A DNA stretch of 7,089 nucleotides, taken from NCBI GenBank assembly GCA_959605945.1, contig CAUHGY010000085.1, positions 1 through 7,089 of the forward strand, written 5' to 3'. Below the pieces are notes generated by a model that made no database searches, was not told the origin of the DNA, and was given only the letters and a program-made list of their open reading frames with translations. The translations under genes were made by a program, and so were the position numbers. Shown here piece by piece: positions 6,099-7,089 of this stretch. The DNA is from an uncultured Clostridia bacterium (lineage in GTDB: Bacteria > Bacillota > Clostridia > Christensenellales > Borkfalkiaceae). The stretch's first letter is position 1, and each line of letters opens with the position of its first letter.

Positions 6099-6863
6099 TC
6101 AAAAACGTTTTGTAAACGCATCAGGCTGTATCGTGATTTTGCCGAGAGCGGTTTTCCGTTCTTTCCAGTCGGGAAGAAAACATCCTAAAAGCGCATAAAA
6201 TTTCTCGGAATGGTCGGGCTGCAAAAAATGCGTAAATTCATGCACCACAACGTATTCGACGCATCTCTCCGGCACAAATGCCAGCTGATAGTTAAAAGTA
6301 AGAACGCCTTTGCTCTTATAACAGTTTCCCCACATGGAACGCATATCCTTAAAAATAATGCGAGGATATTTTACGCCGTATTTGACGAATGAGGAATAAT
6401 GTTTCAGACAAAGTCTTTTAACCAGCTCCGTGACCGCTGCTTTTATTTTATTCCTTACAATCGCAGCGATAAGATTTCGATCGTTTTCCGCCGCGTAGAC
6501 GACGAAAACTCCTCCGCGGATATCGGCGTAATTGCCCCCTTTGGCTATTTTTAGCGCATACCTGTCGCCGAACAATCCGATCGTCTCGCCTTCCGTATAA
6601 TTTTCGGGAAGATGAGACGCACGCGTTTTTCCCTTTTTCAAAGCGGAAAGAATAAAACGCGATTTTTTCCGCAGAAAATTTTCTATAAACGCTATGCTTA
6701 CCCGCTTGTCCGCGGAAACCGTAACAATATCTCCGGCAATGCGCAGATTGACGTTTTTAACCTGTTTTCTTAAAAGCGTGTACTTGACGGGCACGCCGTC
6801 AAGCACAACCGTTCCGACAATCTGTTTCTGCGTAACTTCTTTACAACTTTTCATAGAGCGCAT
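6099..6863 (-). CDS. YgjP/DUF45-family zinc metallopeptidase
   Basis: A 254-aa soluble protein of the YgjP-like (DUF45, M48-related) family. The C-terminal half holds the core: MRSMWGNCYKSKGVLTFNYQL (about 174-194), where families usually have R-x-x-WGSCS, then VVVHEFTHFLQPDHSEKF (205-222). H208, E209 and H212 form the HExxH zinc and catalytic site, and H218 is the probable third zinc ligand. PDWKERK (231-237) closes the domain. The N-terminal half begins with VLDGVPVKYTLLRKQVKNVNLRI, typical of the family. The cellular substrate of this family is not well established. The gene begins 3 nt after the MATE stop, so it is the second gene of that operon. The start is uncertain: the ATG at 6863 has AGGAA 15 nt away, which is far, whereas the ATG at 6870 is well spaced but out of frame. 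Confidence 0.88.
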   Translation of the reverse strand: MRSMKSCKEVTQKQIVGTVVLDGVPVKYTLLRKQVKNVNLRIAGDIVTVSADKRVSIAFIENFLRKKSRFILSALKKGKTRASHLPENYTEGETIGLFGDRYALKIAKGGNYADIRGGVFVVYAAENDRNLIAAIVRNKIKAAVTELVKRLCLKHYSSFVKYGVKYPRIIFKDMRSMWGNCYKSKGVLTFNYQLAFVPERCVEYVVVHEFTHFLQPDHSEKFYALLGCFLPDWKERKTALGKITIQPDAFTKRF

Positions 6864-6866
6864 TTT

Positions 6867-7089
6867 TCATGCAATATGTTCCTGTACGCCGTCGGCGGAT
6901 ACACACTCATGTTTTCTGCGGAGTTTAACGAAAATAACCGCAAACAATACGAAATTAACCGCTGCCGTCGCTATCCAGCTTATAGGATAAGATATATAAA
7001 GAATAAACAGCGTGCGTTCTGCGGCAAAAACGGTAAGCACCCACACGACCCTGAAAACACACGCGCCGAAGAAAGAAATTATCATTCCC
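6867..7089 (-). CDS. MATE-family exporter, C-terminal end (partial)
   Basis: Only the last 74 or so codons are in the window; the gene continues past the right edge, so the ATG at 7085 is probably an internal Met. Two hydrophobic helices are visible: MIISFFGACVFRVVWVLTVF, and a second from about ILYISYPISWIATAAVNFVLF, followed by a basic cytoplasmic tail (VKLRRKHE). The pattern of FRVVW, a short loop, then LYISYPISW is typical of the last two helices of MATE multidrug/sodium antiporters. The stop TGA forms ATGA with a following ATG. Substrate cannot be told from this fragment. Confidence 0.75.
   Translation of the reverse strand, partial: GMIISFFGACVFRVVWVLTVFAAERTLFILYISYPISWIATAAVNFVLFAVIFVKLRRKHECVSADGVQEHIA

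Overview
The window looks like a chromosomal piece of an anaerobic Firmicute, most likely a Clostridia member. Evidence: strong AGGAGG-type ribosome binding sites, near-consensus TTGACA/TATAAT promoters with 17-nt spacers, a clostridial-style citrate synthase and a MATE exporter tail. The alanyl-tRNA synthetase is unusual: it resembles the short Patescibacteria-like form more than the textbook Firmicutes enzyme. No insertion sequence, phage gene, rRNA or CRISPR array is visible, so this is ordinary chromosome with a few odd details.

Layout, left to right. A tRNA-Arg(ACG) gene lies on the minus strand with its own promoter and a possible terminator at the left edge. Next, also on the minus strand, is alaS. 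It encodes 608 aa, stops directly after the editing domain, has a near-perfect sigma-A promoter, and has no room for a T-box leader. Upstream of it is a two-gene minus-strand operon with TAATG coupling: a small three-helix PQ-loop (SemiSWEET-like) membrane protein, then a 177-aa protein that reads as a degenerate SGNH/GDSL hydrolase. A LysR-family regulator is divergent from this operon, and its promoter is packed against the operon promoter around a 14-bp AT palindrome.

Downstream of lysR, after about 300 non-coding bases, lies gltA (Si-type citrate synthase, 465 aa) with its own extended -10 promoter. Its leader of roughly 145 nt contains a terminator-like hairpin and a segment that can pair with the gltA ribosome binding site. 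gltA ends at a strong intrinsic terminator, which faces the terminator of a convergent minus-strand pair: a YgjP/DUF45 zinc metallopeptidase and, upstream of it and cut by the right edge, the C-terminus of a MATE-family exporter.

The genes do not form a single pathway. The best candidates for something poorly described are the PQ-loop plus degenerate-SGNH pair under possible LysR control, the shortened AlaRS, and the switch-like gltA leader. Nothing here amounts to a clearly new system.
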